A stretch of DNA of 64,000 nucleotides, taken from positions 1-64,000 of the forward strand of contig CAWFYJ010000001.1 in assembly GCA_963820055.1 (NCBI GenBank), given 5' to 3'. Origin of the DNA: RHKX01 sp963820055. Its GTDB lineage: Bacteria; Actinomycetota; Thermoleophilia; Solirubrobacterales; 70-9. A model generated the notes under the pieces. It was not told the origin of the DNA, did no database searches, and saw nothing but the letters and a program-made list of their open reading frames with translations. The translations under genes were made by a program, and so were the position numbers. Position 1 is the first letter of the stretch, and the number at the start of each line of letters is the position of its first letter. Positions 21,763 to 29,793 of the stretch are shown here, piece after piece.

Positions 21763-22786
21763 CTAGAGCGCGGCGAGGCGGCGGATCGTCGCCTCGCGGT
21801 CCTTGCCGAAGACGATCGCGATCACCGAGGAAGCACCGGCGTCGTCGAAGCGGCCGATCCGCTTCTCGAGGTCGGCGGGCGTGCAGGCGACCCCGCACAT
21901 GTCGATGACCTCGTCGGTGAGCGCCATCGCCGAGCCGATCCGGTCGCCGGCGAGGAACTTGTCCTGAACCTCGTTGGCCTCGTCCTCGAGCCCGTTCGCG
22001 GCGAGCAGGTCGACGTAGAAGTTCTTCCCCTTCGCCCCCATGCCGCCGAGGTAGAAGGCGATCAGCGGTCGCAGGGCGTTCCGGGCCTCGTGGATGTCGG
22101 TGTCGACGGCCACCGGCACCGTCGGCGCGATGTCGACCTGGCTGCGCTCGCGCCCCGCCTTCGCGAGGCCGGCATCCAGCGAATCGATCAGCCCGGCGCC
22201 GTCCTCGGGGTCGAAGAACGCCGGGATCCAGCCGTCGGCGATCTCGCCGGTCAGCTCGACCGACTTCGGCCCGATCGCCCCGATGTAGATCGGCAGGTGC
22301 TCCTGCGGCGGCTTCGCCATCAGCTTCAGCGGCTTGCCGAGCCCGGTCCCGCCCTCCGACGGGATCTGGAAGTTCCGGCCCTCGGTGGACGACCGGCTCG
22401 CGCGCCCAGGCCATCCGGACGATCTCGACGTACTCGCGGATCCGCCCCAGCTGGCGCTCGAACGGGACGCCGTACCACCCCTCCGAGACCTGCGGGCCCG
22501 ACACCCCGAGGCCGAGCCGCATCCGCCCGCCGGAGATCGTGTCGATAGACGCCGCCGCCATCGCCGCCGCGGTCGGCTGCCGCGCCGGGATCTGCATCAG
22601 CCCGGAGCCGACGCCGATCCGCTCGGTCCGGTCGGCCAGCACCGACAGCACCGAGACCACGTCCTGCCCCCACGCCTCCGACACCCACACGCAGTCGATG
22701 CCGGCCTCGTCGGCAGCGGTCGCGAGGGCGATCTGCTCCTCGAAGGAGTACCAGGGCCAGTAGAGCGCCGAGAGCTGGATCTTCAT
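21763..22786 (-). CDS. F420-dependent LLM-class oxidoreductase, one frameshift
   Basis: About 340 residues; start ATG at 22786 (MKIQLSALYWPWYSFEEQIA). A bacterial luciferase-like TIM barrel: EAGIDCVWVSEAWGQDVVS, IGVGSGLMQIPARQPTAAAM, a phosphate-loop-like GLGVSGPQVSEGWYG and, after the break, LPIYIGAIGPKSVELTGEIA. This arrangement is the Rv3520c-type F420-dependent subfamily, common in actinobacteria. Substrate unknown. One extra G near 22384 shifts the frame; repaired sequence reads VVHRGRNFQIPSEGG. Its location between sulfur genes invites comparison with alkanesulfonate monooxygenases, but the sequence favours the F420 group. Confidence 0.85.
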
Positions 22787-22845
22787 CGCGGCGATCCTAT
22801 TCGGGAGTGATCCCGATGCCGCCGACCGGTCAGACTGGCGTGACC

Positions 22846-23481
22846 ATGAGCGAGCGAGCCACCGAACGGATTCCCCTCACCTACAAGATCGTCGTCGGCA
22901 TCTTCACGCCCGTCGTGCGCTGGTGGGGGCGGCTGAGCGTCACCGGCCGCGACACGATGCCGGCGACCGGGCCGCTGCTGCTCGTCGGCAACCACGACAG
23001 CCTCTGGGACCCGATCGCGATCGGGATGGCCGGCCTCCCCCGCCGTCAGATCCAGGCGCTGGCGAAGGCGAGCCTCTGGAAGATCGGGCCGCTTGCCCCG
23101 ATCCTCGACCGGATGGGCCAGGTGCCGATCGAACGCGGCGCCGGCGACGCCGGAGCCCTCGACGCCGCCGTCGAGCACCTCCGCGGCGGCGCCTGCATCG
23201 GCGTCTTTCCCGAGGGGACGATCTCCCGCGGCACCGAGCTGCGGGCGCGGAGCGGCGCCGGCCGCCTCGCTCAGCGCGTCCCCGAGGCGCGGGTCGTCTG
23301 CGTGGCGACCGCGGGGACGGTCGACATCTTCAAGTTCCCCAAGCGGCCGCGGATCGCGATCGAGTTCTTCGAGCCGGCAGGCGGCCAGCCCCGCCCCGAC
23401 GAAGACCCCGGCGCCCTATCGGCGCGACTGATGGCCGAGGTCCGCGCAAAGGCCCCGATCGCCAAGGCGGGACGCGGCTGA
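22846..23481 (+). CDS. 1-acyl-sn-glycerol-3-phosphate acyltransferase (PlsC-like)
   Basis: 211 residues from the MSERATERIPL start (a GTG at 22807 would add 13 residues, but the ATG gives the more usual N-terminus). Acyltransferase motif I is GNHDSLWDP (H-x4-D), motif II region GQVPIERGAGDAG, motif III CIGVFPEGTISRG, and motif IV near VVCVATAGTVDIF. Length and motifs are those of lysophosphatidate acyltransferases, which put the second acyl chain on glycerophosphate at the membrane. A hydrophobic segment (IVVGIFTPVVRWWG) may anchor it. Only one base separates its stop from the convergent PHP gene. Confidence 0.88.
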   Translation: MSERATERIPLTYKIVVGIFTPVVRWWGRLSVTGRDTMPATGPLLLVGNHDSLWDPIAIGMAGLPRRQIQALAKASLWKIGPLAPILDRMGQVPIERGAGDAGALDAAVEHLRGGACIGVFPEGTISRGTELRARSGAGRLAQRVPEARVVCVATAGTVDIFKFPKRPRIAIEFFEPAGGQPRPDEDPGALSARLMAEVRAKAPIAKAGRG

Positions 23482-23482
23482 G

Positions 23483-24302
23483 CTACGGCTTGGCGGGGAC
23501 CTGCGGCTCGCCGAGCCCATAGGTGTCGTAGTCGCCCCACTTGCTGAACGTCTTGTGGGTCGGGCCGTGGAAGTCCGAGGAGGCCGTCGGGACCAGGCCG
23601 AACTCCTCGCAGAGCTCGAGGCAGTGCTTCGTCTGTTCCTCGGTGTGGGGCGGGTAAAAGGTCTCGATGCCGTCGAGGCCGACGTCGTTGACGAGGCTCT
23701 CGACGAGGTCGCGGACCTGGACCGGGTCCTTGACGTCCCAGTAGGGATGGGCGACGACGGCGACGCCGCCGGCCTCGTGGATCAGGTCGACGGCCTGCTC
23801 GGCGCTCGGCCAGCTGCGCGAGACGAAAGCCTTCGCACCGGGCACGAGGTACTCCTCGAAGAACGGACCGAGGTCGGGGCCGGCGCCGGCGGCCTTGGCG
23901 ATGTGGGGGCGGCCGATCGCGTCGGCGGCTCCGGCCTTGGCGACGGCGTCCTCGAAGGTGACGTCGACGCCGTGCTCGTTGAGCTTGGAGATGATCACCT
24001 TGGCGCGATCGACGCGCTCCTGCTGGGCGCGGTCGCAGGCGGGCTGGATCTTCTCGAGGTCGACCCAATAGCCGCAGATGTGGAGGTCCTCGGAGTACTT
24101 GTGGACGCAGGACATCTCCGTGGCGGGCACGTTCTCGATGCCGAGCTCGGCGGCCGTCGCGGTTCGCCTCCGCGACCCCGGCGACGCCGTCGTGGTCGGT
24201 CAGCGCCATCACGGTGATGCCCGCCTCGGCGGCGGAGCGGACGACGTCGGCGGGCTCGAGCTGACCGTCGGAGACGGTCGAGTGTGACTGGAGATCGATC
24301 AT
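23483..24302 (-). CDS. PHP-domain phosphoesterase, one frameshift
   Basis: About 272 residues. The metal-binding N-terminal motif is IDLQSHSTVSDGQLEPADVV, followed by TVMALTDHDGVAGVAEA, then a middle insertion and later VAVVAHPYWD and ASDFHGPTH, the other PHP metal ligands. Family members of this length and order include 3',5'-nucleoside bisphosphate phosphatases acting on PAP and the related RNase AM (YciV). PAP is the by-product of PAPS use, which would fit the sulfur genes nearby; this is inference. One extra base near 24165 interrupts the frame before AAELGIENVPATEMS. It is divergent from rrf2, sharing the 54-bp promoter gap. Confidence 0.85.
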
Positions 24303-24317
24303 GTCTGCAATTCTTGC

Positions 24318-24341
24318 GTATCCTGGTCAAGAAAGGTATTT
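24318..24341. promoter_or_regulatory. Candidate autoregulatory operator between PHP gene and rrf2
   Basis: The segment runs GTATCC, an 11-base spacer, then GGTATTT. Read on the minus strand it starts AAATACCT, identical to eight bases of the element at 15252 upstream of the sulfite reductase operon, with GGAT-type bases on the far side. It is A/T-rich and sits in the short divergent intergenic region, a usual place for an Rrf2 protein to bind and control itself. Based on resemblance only; the internal symmetry is weaker than at 15252. Confidence 0.35.
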
Positions 24342-24356
24342 CGCCCTCCCCCACCC

Positions 24357-24842
24357 ATGCGCATTTCAGCAAAAGCCGATTACGCCGTGCGAGCAACGCT
24401 CGAGCTCGCGTCGTCCCCTGACGGCAAGCCGATCAAGGGGACCAAGCTGGCGGAGGCGCAGGAGATCCCGTTGCAGTTCCTCGAGCACATCCTCCTCGAC
24501 CTCAAGCGCGCCGGGCTGATCCGCACCAAGCGGGGAGCCCGCGGCGGCTACTGGCTCGCCGAGGACCCGGCGAAGGTCTCAGTCGCCGACGTGATTCGCG
24601 CCGTCGAGGGGCCCCTCGCGAACATCCAGGACCTGCCGCCGGAGGAGACGAACTACCTCGGCGCCGCCGAGCGCCTCCGCGACGTCTGGATCGCGGTGCG
24701 CCAGAACCTCCGCGTCGTCCTCGAGAACGTGACCCTCGAGGAGCTCGCGGCCGGACGGCTGCCCGAATCGGTCGCGTCGCTGATCGACGCCCCCGAGGCA
24801 TGGGTCGCGCGGGAGACCGGCACGCACGATGTCGTCGGCTGA
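24357..24842 (+). CDS. Rrf2-family transcriptional regulator without iron-sulfur cysteines
   Basis: 161 residues. Winged helix: MRISAKADYAVRATLELASS, then the recognition region IPLQFLEHILLDLKRAGLIR and the wing TKRGARGGYWLAEDPAKVSV, then the dimerization helix DVIRAVEGPLANIQD. The three cysteines that hold an [Fe-S] cluster in IscR/NsrR/RirA are absent; the whole protein has no cysteine. Cluster-free Rrf2 proteins include CymR, the cysteine-metabolism repressor of Firmicutes. With a sulfite exporter downstream and a sulfate-assimilation operon 5 kb upstream, a CymR-like sulfur role is likely but inferred. No clear ribosome site precedes the ATG. Confidence 0.9.
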   Translation: MRISAKADYAVRATLELASSPDGKPIKGTKLAEAQEIPLQFLEHILLDLKRAGLIRTKRGARGGYWLAEDPAKVSVADVIRAVEGPLANIQDLPPEETNYLGAAERLRDVWIAVRQNLRVVLENVTLEELAAGRLPESVASLIDAPEAWVARETGTHDVVG

Positions 24843-24883
24843 CGCGGGAACGGTTGCCCGCAGGAGCTTCCGGTACCATCGCG

Positions 24884-24905
24884 AACCTGATTTTGGACCG
24901 ATCCG
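24884..24905 (+). promoter_or_regulatory. Candidate operator upstream of sulfite exporter gene
   Basis: Contains ACCTGATTT (24886-24894), nine bases identical to part of the element upstream of the sulfite reductase operon, followed by CCGATCC about where that element has its second arm. It lies about 90 bases before the exporter start and after the rrf2 stop. Proposed third member of an Rrf2-controlled set; symmetry is poor, so this is the weakest of the three sites. Confidence 0.3.
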
Positions 24906-24983
24906 GTCGAGAAGGTGTAGTTACCACCTGACGACGCGACTCGATCCGCCGGCACCCGCGGGCGCCTGAACCCAGCTTCCCTC

Positions 24984-26019
24984 ATGGATCCAGCGATCGT
25001 CGCATTCGGATTTGGCATCGGCCTGCTGGTCGGGATGACCGGCATGGGCGGCGCCTCCCTGATGACGCCGCTGCTGATCTTGATCTTCGGCGTCCAGCCC
25101 GTCACCGCGATCGGCACCGACATCTTCTACGCCGCGGTCACGAAGACGTTCGGCGGCATCCAGCACCTCCGTGCCGGCACCGTCCACAAGGGCCTTGCGT
25201 TCTGGATGGCGGTCGGCAGCGTCCCGGCCGCGATCGCCGGCGTCGGGGTGATCGCCTACCTCCAGGACACGGTCGGAGAGGACAAGCTCGACGGGATCAT
25301 CTTCGGCATCCTCGGCGCGACGCTGCTGGTCGTCGGCATCTCGACGGCGCTGCGGACGATCTTCATCCCCGACGTCATCAAGGAGCGCTACGCGCTCCAC
25401 CTCCAGCGCCGCCACATCATCGCCGCGATCGCGACCGGCGTCACGACCGGGTTCGTGATCGGCCTGACCTCGGCCGGCTCGGGCACGCTGATCGCGATCA
25501 TCCTGATCGCCGTCTTCCGGCTCGACGCCGCAGCGCGTCGTCGGCACCGACATCTTCCACGCCGCCGTGCTGCTCTGGGCAGCCGGCCTCGCGCACTGGA
25601 TCGGCGGCAACGTCGACTTCGGCCTCGCCGGCAACATCCTCGTCGGCTCGGTCCCGGGCGTCCTGATCGGCGGAAGGCTCGCCTTCAAGAGCGGCAAGAA
25701 CCTCCTCCGCGGGTTGCTGTCGATCGTCCTGATCGCCTCCGGCATCGCGCTGATCACCAAGGGCGACGGGGCCGTCGTGATGGTCACCGCGGCCTTCGTG
25801 TCGCTGCTGTTCGGCGTGGTCTTCACGTACGTGCTCCGCCGCGAGGTCAAGCTGCCGCACGGCGAGGGCGTCCGCGCCTGGAAGCTGATCAGCGTCCCCT
25901 GGTCGCGGCCCGAGCACGTCAAGCAGATGTCCGCCGACAAGGCCGCAAAGGACGAGGCGAACGCCAAGGAACGTGAGGCCGGATCGAAGGACGACCGCGG
26001 CCCGAAGACCCCCGCCTAG
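24984..26019 (+). CDS. TauE/SafE-family sulfite exporter, one frameshift
   Basis: About 344 residues with 7-8 predicted TM helices. The N-terminus reads MDPAIVAFGFGIGLLVGMTG then MGGASLMTPLLILIFGVQP, the family's glycine-rich first repeat. TAIGTDIFYAAVTKTFGG and, after the break, VVGTDIFHAAVLLWAAG form the internal repeat. The C-terminus is a charged cytoplasmic tail rich in Lys and Glu. These proteins export sulfite or organosulfonates through the inner membrane. An extra G near 25531 breaks the frame (RLTPQRVVGTD expected). Upstream is the rrf2 gene on the same strand, so excess-sulfite export under sulfur control is plausible. Confidence 0.88.
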
Positions 26020-26058
26020 CCGGTCCCCGGCAGCCACCCTCAAGTAGGGTGCCGAGCC

Positions 26059-27267
26059 ATGGACTTCTCCCTCGGCGATCGCCTCGAAGAACTGCTCGGC
26101 CGCGTTCGCGGCTTCATGGACGAGAACGTCTACCCCGTCGAAGCGGAGGCGATGCAGGCCCTCGACGACGAGGTGAAGCCCGGCGTCGCCTACCCGGAGA
26201 TCATCGTCGGCATCCGCGAGAAGGCACGCGCCGAGGGGCTCTGGAACCTGTTCATCCCCGACGACGAGCACGGTGCCGGCCTGACCAACTGGGAGTACGG
26301 CATGCTCTGCGAGGAGATGGGGCGCAGCCCCGTCGTCGCGCCGATGGCCTTCAACTGCGCCGCCCCCGACACCGGCAACATGGAGATCCTCGCCGAGCAC
26401 GGGACCGACGAGCAGAAGCAGCGCTGGCTCGAGCCGCTCCTCAACGACCACACGCGGTCCTGCTTCTCGATGACCGAGCCTGAGGTCGCGGGCTCCGACC
26501 CGACGACGCTGCAGGCGCGCGCCGACCTCGACGAGTCGACCGGCGAGTGGGTCATCAACGGCCACAAGTGGTTCACCTCCGGAGCCGTGGGCGCCGACAT
26601 CGCGATCGCGATGGTCGTCACCGACCCCGATGCCGCCCCCTACGCCAAGGCCTCGATGATCATCGTCCCGGTCGACAACCCCGGCTTCAATCTCGTCCGC
26701 CCGGTCTCCGTGATGGGCCACGACAAGGGCCCCGGCCACTGCGAGATCCTCTACGAGGACTGTCGCGTCCCCGAGGCGAACCTGCTCGGCCCCCGCGGCG
26801 CCGGGTTCGTGATCGCGCAGGACCGTCTCGGCCCGGGCCGGATCCACCACTGCATGCGCGCGATCGGCACCTGCGAGCGGGCGATCGAACTGATGAGCCG
26901 CTACGCCAATCAGCGCGAGGCCTTCGGCGGCAAGCTCGCCGACAAGCAGTTCATCCAGGACTTCATCGCGAAAAGCCGCATGGAGACGGAGCAGGCCCGG
27001 CTGCTGACCCTGAAGGCCGCCTGGCTCATGGACACCGCCGGCAAGCGCGAGGCGCGCCGCGAGATTTCGATGATCAAGGTCGTCGCCGCCAACGTCGTCA
27101 TGGACGTCCTCGACCGGGCCATCCAGGTCCACGGCTCGCTCGGCATGTCTGACGACACGCCGCTCGCATCGATGTGGCGGTACAGCCGGATGCTCAAGGT
27201 CGCCGACGGCCCGGACGAGGTCCACAAGATGGTCATCGCCCGCCGCGAGCTCAACAAGTACAACTGA
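26059..27267 (+). CDS. Acyl-CoA dehydrogenase, ACAD11/ACAD10-like
   Basis: 402 residues. N-terminal helical domain, then the FAD-binding CFSMTEPEVAGSDPTTLQAR, WVINGHKWFTSGAVGADIAI, and the C-terminal domain with RFGG-equivalent QREAFGGKLADKQFIQDFI, AIQVHGSLGMSDDTPLA and the base region VADGPDEVHKMVIARREL. The GPDEVH motif and DRAIQVHG... pattern are those of the ACAD10/11 group, which in animals handles 4-hydroxyacyl-CoAs together with a kinase domain. A kinase-like (APH) and a HAD gene with the matching domains lie 4-6 kb downstream. FAD cofactor; cytoplasmic. Confidence 0.92.
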   Translation: MDFSLGDRLEELLGRVRGFMDENVYPVEAEAMQALDDEVKPGVAYPEIIVGIREKARAEGLWNLFIPDDEHGAGLTNWEYGMLCEEMGRSPVVAPMAFNCAAPDTGNMEILAEHGTDEQKQRWLEPLLNDHTRSCFSMTEPEVAGSDPTTLQARADLDESTGEWVINGHKWFTSGAVGADIAIAMVVTDPDAAPYAKASMIIVPVDNPGFNLVRPVSVMGHDKGPGHCEILYEDCRVPEANLLGPRGAGFVIAQDRLGPGRIHHCMRAIGTCERAIELMSRYANQREAFGGKLADKQFIQDFIAKSRMETEQARLLTLKAAWLMDTAGKREARREISMIKVVAANVVMDVLDRAIQVHGSLGMSDDTPLASMWRYSRMLKVADGPDEVHKMVIARRELNKYN

Positions 27268-27320
27268 CCCCTCTCGGCTGAAAATGCACACCTGAGCCGG
27301 GGTTCGGCTAGCTTGTGACG

Positions 27321-28568
27321 ATGGTCTCGTGCAGGTTGGGAGCTTTCGCCGCGGCGGCCATCGCGTCGCTGACCGTAGGCGTCGCAACCGCGGATGCAGC
27401 CCAGCGCTATGCGTCGACGACGGGAAGCGGGACAGCGTGCACGTCGGCGGCCCCGTGCACCGTCGGCACCGCCGTCGAATCGGCGACGAGCGGCGACGAG
27501 GTGATCATCAACCCGGGGACTTACTCGCTCGCCGCGGGGCTGACCGTCCCGGCGGACGCGTCCGTCCACGGGGCGGTGGGAGGACCGCGACCGATCCTGT
27601 CGATCGGCGGCGGCAACGGGATCGGTGGCCCCGCCGACATCAGCGACCTCCGCATCGAGCACAGCGGCGGCGGCACGGGTGTCTACGTCAGCGGCGCCGG
27701 TCACGTCGCCGAGGACCTCGACGTCGCGTCGACCGGCACGGTTGCGTGCGACGTCAACACCGGTGCGATCATCCGCGACTCCTTCTGCATCAACAACAAG
27801 ACGGCGGTCGGGAACAAGTACGCATTGCAGACGACGATCGGCTCGGGCACCAACGTGGGCTACGCCCGGAACATCACCGCAATCTCGACCGGGCCGAACG
27901 CCTACGCCGTATTCGTCCTCGCCGGGGCCGGCGCCTCGTCGACTTTCGACCTTCGCAACGTGATCGCGTCCGGCACGCAGGCCGACGTCCAGGCATCTGC
28001 TGGGGCGGGCGCGACGGCGACGGCGACCTTCGCCAACTCCAACTACGACAGCACGAGCGTCAGCGGGACGACCTCGATCACGCCGTTCGGGTCCGGCACG
28101 AACCAGATCGACGCCCCCCTCTTCGTCAATGCCGTCGCCGGCGACTACCACGAGGCGGCGACCTCGCCGACGATCAACGCCGGAGCCGCCGACGACAAGA
28201 CCGGCACGCTCGACATCGACGGCGAGGCCCGCAGCCAGGGAACTGCGATCGACATCGGCGCCGACGAGCTCACCGAGATCCCGCCCGACACGACGCCGCC
28301 CGACACGTTCATCTCGAAGGGCCCGAAGAAGAAGGCGAAGGCGACCCGAGCCGCGTTCCTGTTCTCGACCGGTGAGGCGGCGAGCACCTACGAGTGCAAG
28401 CTCGACAAGGCCGCCTACCGCTCCTGCACAGCGCCTCAGAAGTACACGGGTCTGAAGCCCGGCAAGCACAAGTTCTCCGTCCGCGGCTCCGATGCCGAGG
28501 GAAACACCGACCCGACGGCGGCCGTCTACAACTGGACAGTGAGGAAGCCCAGGCGGCACCACCGCTAG
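27321..28568 (+). CDS. Secreted beta-helix protein with choice-of-anchor Q-type and Ig-like C-terminus
   Basis: 415 residues. Sec signal peptide MVSCRLGAFAAAAIASLTVG with cleavage near ADAAQ. Then RYASTTGSGTACTSAAPCTV, GDEVIINPGTYSLAAGLTVP and successive short beta-strand turns typical of a right-handed parallel beta-helix. IDIDGEARSQGTAIDIGADE-type sequence marks the end of the helix. The last ~90 residues form a separate domain starting DTTPPDTFISKGPKKKAK, with YECKLDKAAYRSC and a bioinformatic bacterial surface-domain look (AEGNTDPTA). Four or more Cys could form disulfides outside the cell. Ligand unknown. It is the first of a tandem pair; the next gene starts 10 bases on. Confidence 0.8.
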   Translation: MVSCRLGAFAAAAIASLTVGVATADAAQRYASTTGSGTACTSAAPCTVGTAVESATSGDEVIINPGTYSLAAGLTVPADASVHGAVGGPRPILSIGGGNGIGGPADISDLRIEHSGGGTGVYVSGAGHVAEDLDVASTGTVACDVNTGAIIRDSFCINNKTAVGNKYALQTTIGSGTNVGYARNITAISTGPNAYAVFVLAGAGASSTFDLRNVIASGTQADVQASAGAGATATATFANSNYDSTSVSGTTSITPFGSGTNQIDAPLFVNAVAGDYHEAATSPTINAGAADDKTGTLDIDGEARSQGTAIDIGADELTEIPPDTTPPDTFISKGPKKKAKATRAAFLFSTGEAASTYECKLDKAAYRSCTAPQKYTGLKPGKHKFSVRGSDAEGNTDPTAAVYNWTVRKPRRHHR

Positions 28569-28578
28569 GGTCGACACC

Positions 28579-29793
28579 GTGCTGGGGAGACTCCTGATCG
28601 CGACGGTGCTGGCAACACTGGTCGTACCCGCTTCGGCCGCCGCAGCCCAGCGCTATGCATCGACCTCCGGAACCGGCTCGGGCTGCACGCAGCCGGCGCC
28701 CTGTTCGATCGAGACCGCCGTCAACAGCGCGACCTCCAACGACGAGGTGATCATCGCGCCGGGGACCTACACGACCTCGACGAGCCTGGCCAACGGCGCG
28801 TCGGGACTCAGCATCCACGGGGCCGACCCGTTCGACCCGCCGGTCATCAAGTCGTCCGCCGGCAACGCCGTCTACTTCAACGGTTTCAGTGTCGATGTCG
28901 CCGACCTCCGCATCGACCACACGGGGAACCTCGTCGGGGCGGTCTTCTTCTCCTCCAGCGCGACCTTCACCCGGATCGAAGTACATTCGAGTTCGGCGTC
29001 CGGGGCCTGCGACACGGGACCGCAGGTGATCCTTCGCGACGTCCTCTGCGCGTCGAGCGAGCCGGGCGCGTTCGCGATTCGCGACTCGTTCACGGGATCG
29101 CCGAACACATCGCGCTTCCGCAACGTCACGGCGGTCGCGACGGGCGAAAGCTCGATCGGTCTGGAGGCGGGCGCCGGGTCGGGGACCACGAACATCATCG
29201 ATGCCAAGAACGTGATCCTTCAAGGTGTCCCCACCGACGTCAGCGTGGAGACCTCTTCCCCCGGTGCGACGGTAGCCGTCTCCTTCACGAACTCGAACTA
29301 CAAGACCGTGGAAACGAGCGGCAACGTCATTGTGACGCCGGCGGGATCGGGCACCAACCAAACCGCGGAGCCGAAGTTCGCCGAGCGCCGCCACTACACG
29401 GAGGATCCGCGCTCGCCGACGGTCGACGCCGGCACGACCGACGCCTACACGGACTTCCTCGACCCGGGCGGGGAGCTGCGCCCGCTCGGCGCCGCAATGG
29501 ACATCGGGGTCGACGAGCTCGTCCCGGACGGCACCGCCCCGGCGACGACGATCATCAAGGGCCCGAAGAAGAAGACCACTACCCCGAAGGCGACTTTCAA
29601 GTTCAAGTCCAACGAAAAGGGGGCCTTCCTCTGCGCCCTTGACGCCAAGGCGCCGAAGCCGTGCAAGTCGCCGAAGAAGCTGAAGCGCCTGAAGCCGGGC
29701 AGGCACCGGTTCACGGTGGTCGCGGTCGACTACTCGGGCAACGCCGACCCGACGCCGGCCGCCTACAAGTGGAAGGTCAAGCCGAAGCGCTGA
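28579..29793 (+). CDS. Secreted beta-helix protein, tandem paralogue of the preceding gene
   Basis: 404 residues, GTG start, signal peptide MLGRLLIATVLATLVVPASA then AAAQRYASTSGTGSGCTQPAP. The domain plan is the same as its neighbour: NDEVIIAPGTYTTS, beta-helix turns, ELRPLGAAMDIGVDELVPDG, then a Lys-rich linker IIKGPKKKTTTPKATFKFK and a terminal domain FLCALDAKAPKPCKSPKK with SGNADPTPAAYKW. Identity to the neighbour is highest at the N-terminus and the terminal domain and low in the helix, as expected if the helix face has changed ligand. Co-transcribed (10-bp gap). Confidence 0.8.
   Translation: MLGRLLIATVLATLVVPASAAAAQRYASTSGTGSGCTQPAPCSIETAVNSATSNDEVIIAPGTYTTSTSLANGASGLSIHGADPFDPPVIKSSAGNAVYFNGFSVDVADLRIDHTGNLVGAVFFSSSATFTRIEVHSSSASGACDTGPQVILRDVLCASSEPGAFAIRDSFTGSPNTSRFRNVTAVATGESSIGLEAGAGSGTTNIIDAKNVILQGVPTDVSVETSSPGATVAVSFTNSNYKTVETSGNVIVTPAGSGTNQTAEPKFAERRHYTEDPRSPTVDAGTTDAYTDFLDPGGELRPLGAAMDIGVDELVPDGTAPATTIIKGPKKKTTTPKATFKFKSNEKGAFLCALDAKAPKPCKSPKKLKRLKPGRHRFTVVAVDYSGNADPTPAAYKWKVKPKR

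Noticed and set aside
21763..22786. Alkanesulfonate monooxygenase (SsuD)
   Set aside because: Location among sulfur genes is tempting, but the motifs fit the F420-dependent Rv3520c-type group better, and no SsuE or sulfonate transporter genes are near.
25498..27387. 629-residue minus-strand ORF opposite the exporter and acyl-CoA dehydrogenase
   Set aside because: Same reason: antisense composition, conserved genes on the plus strand.
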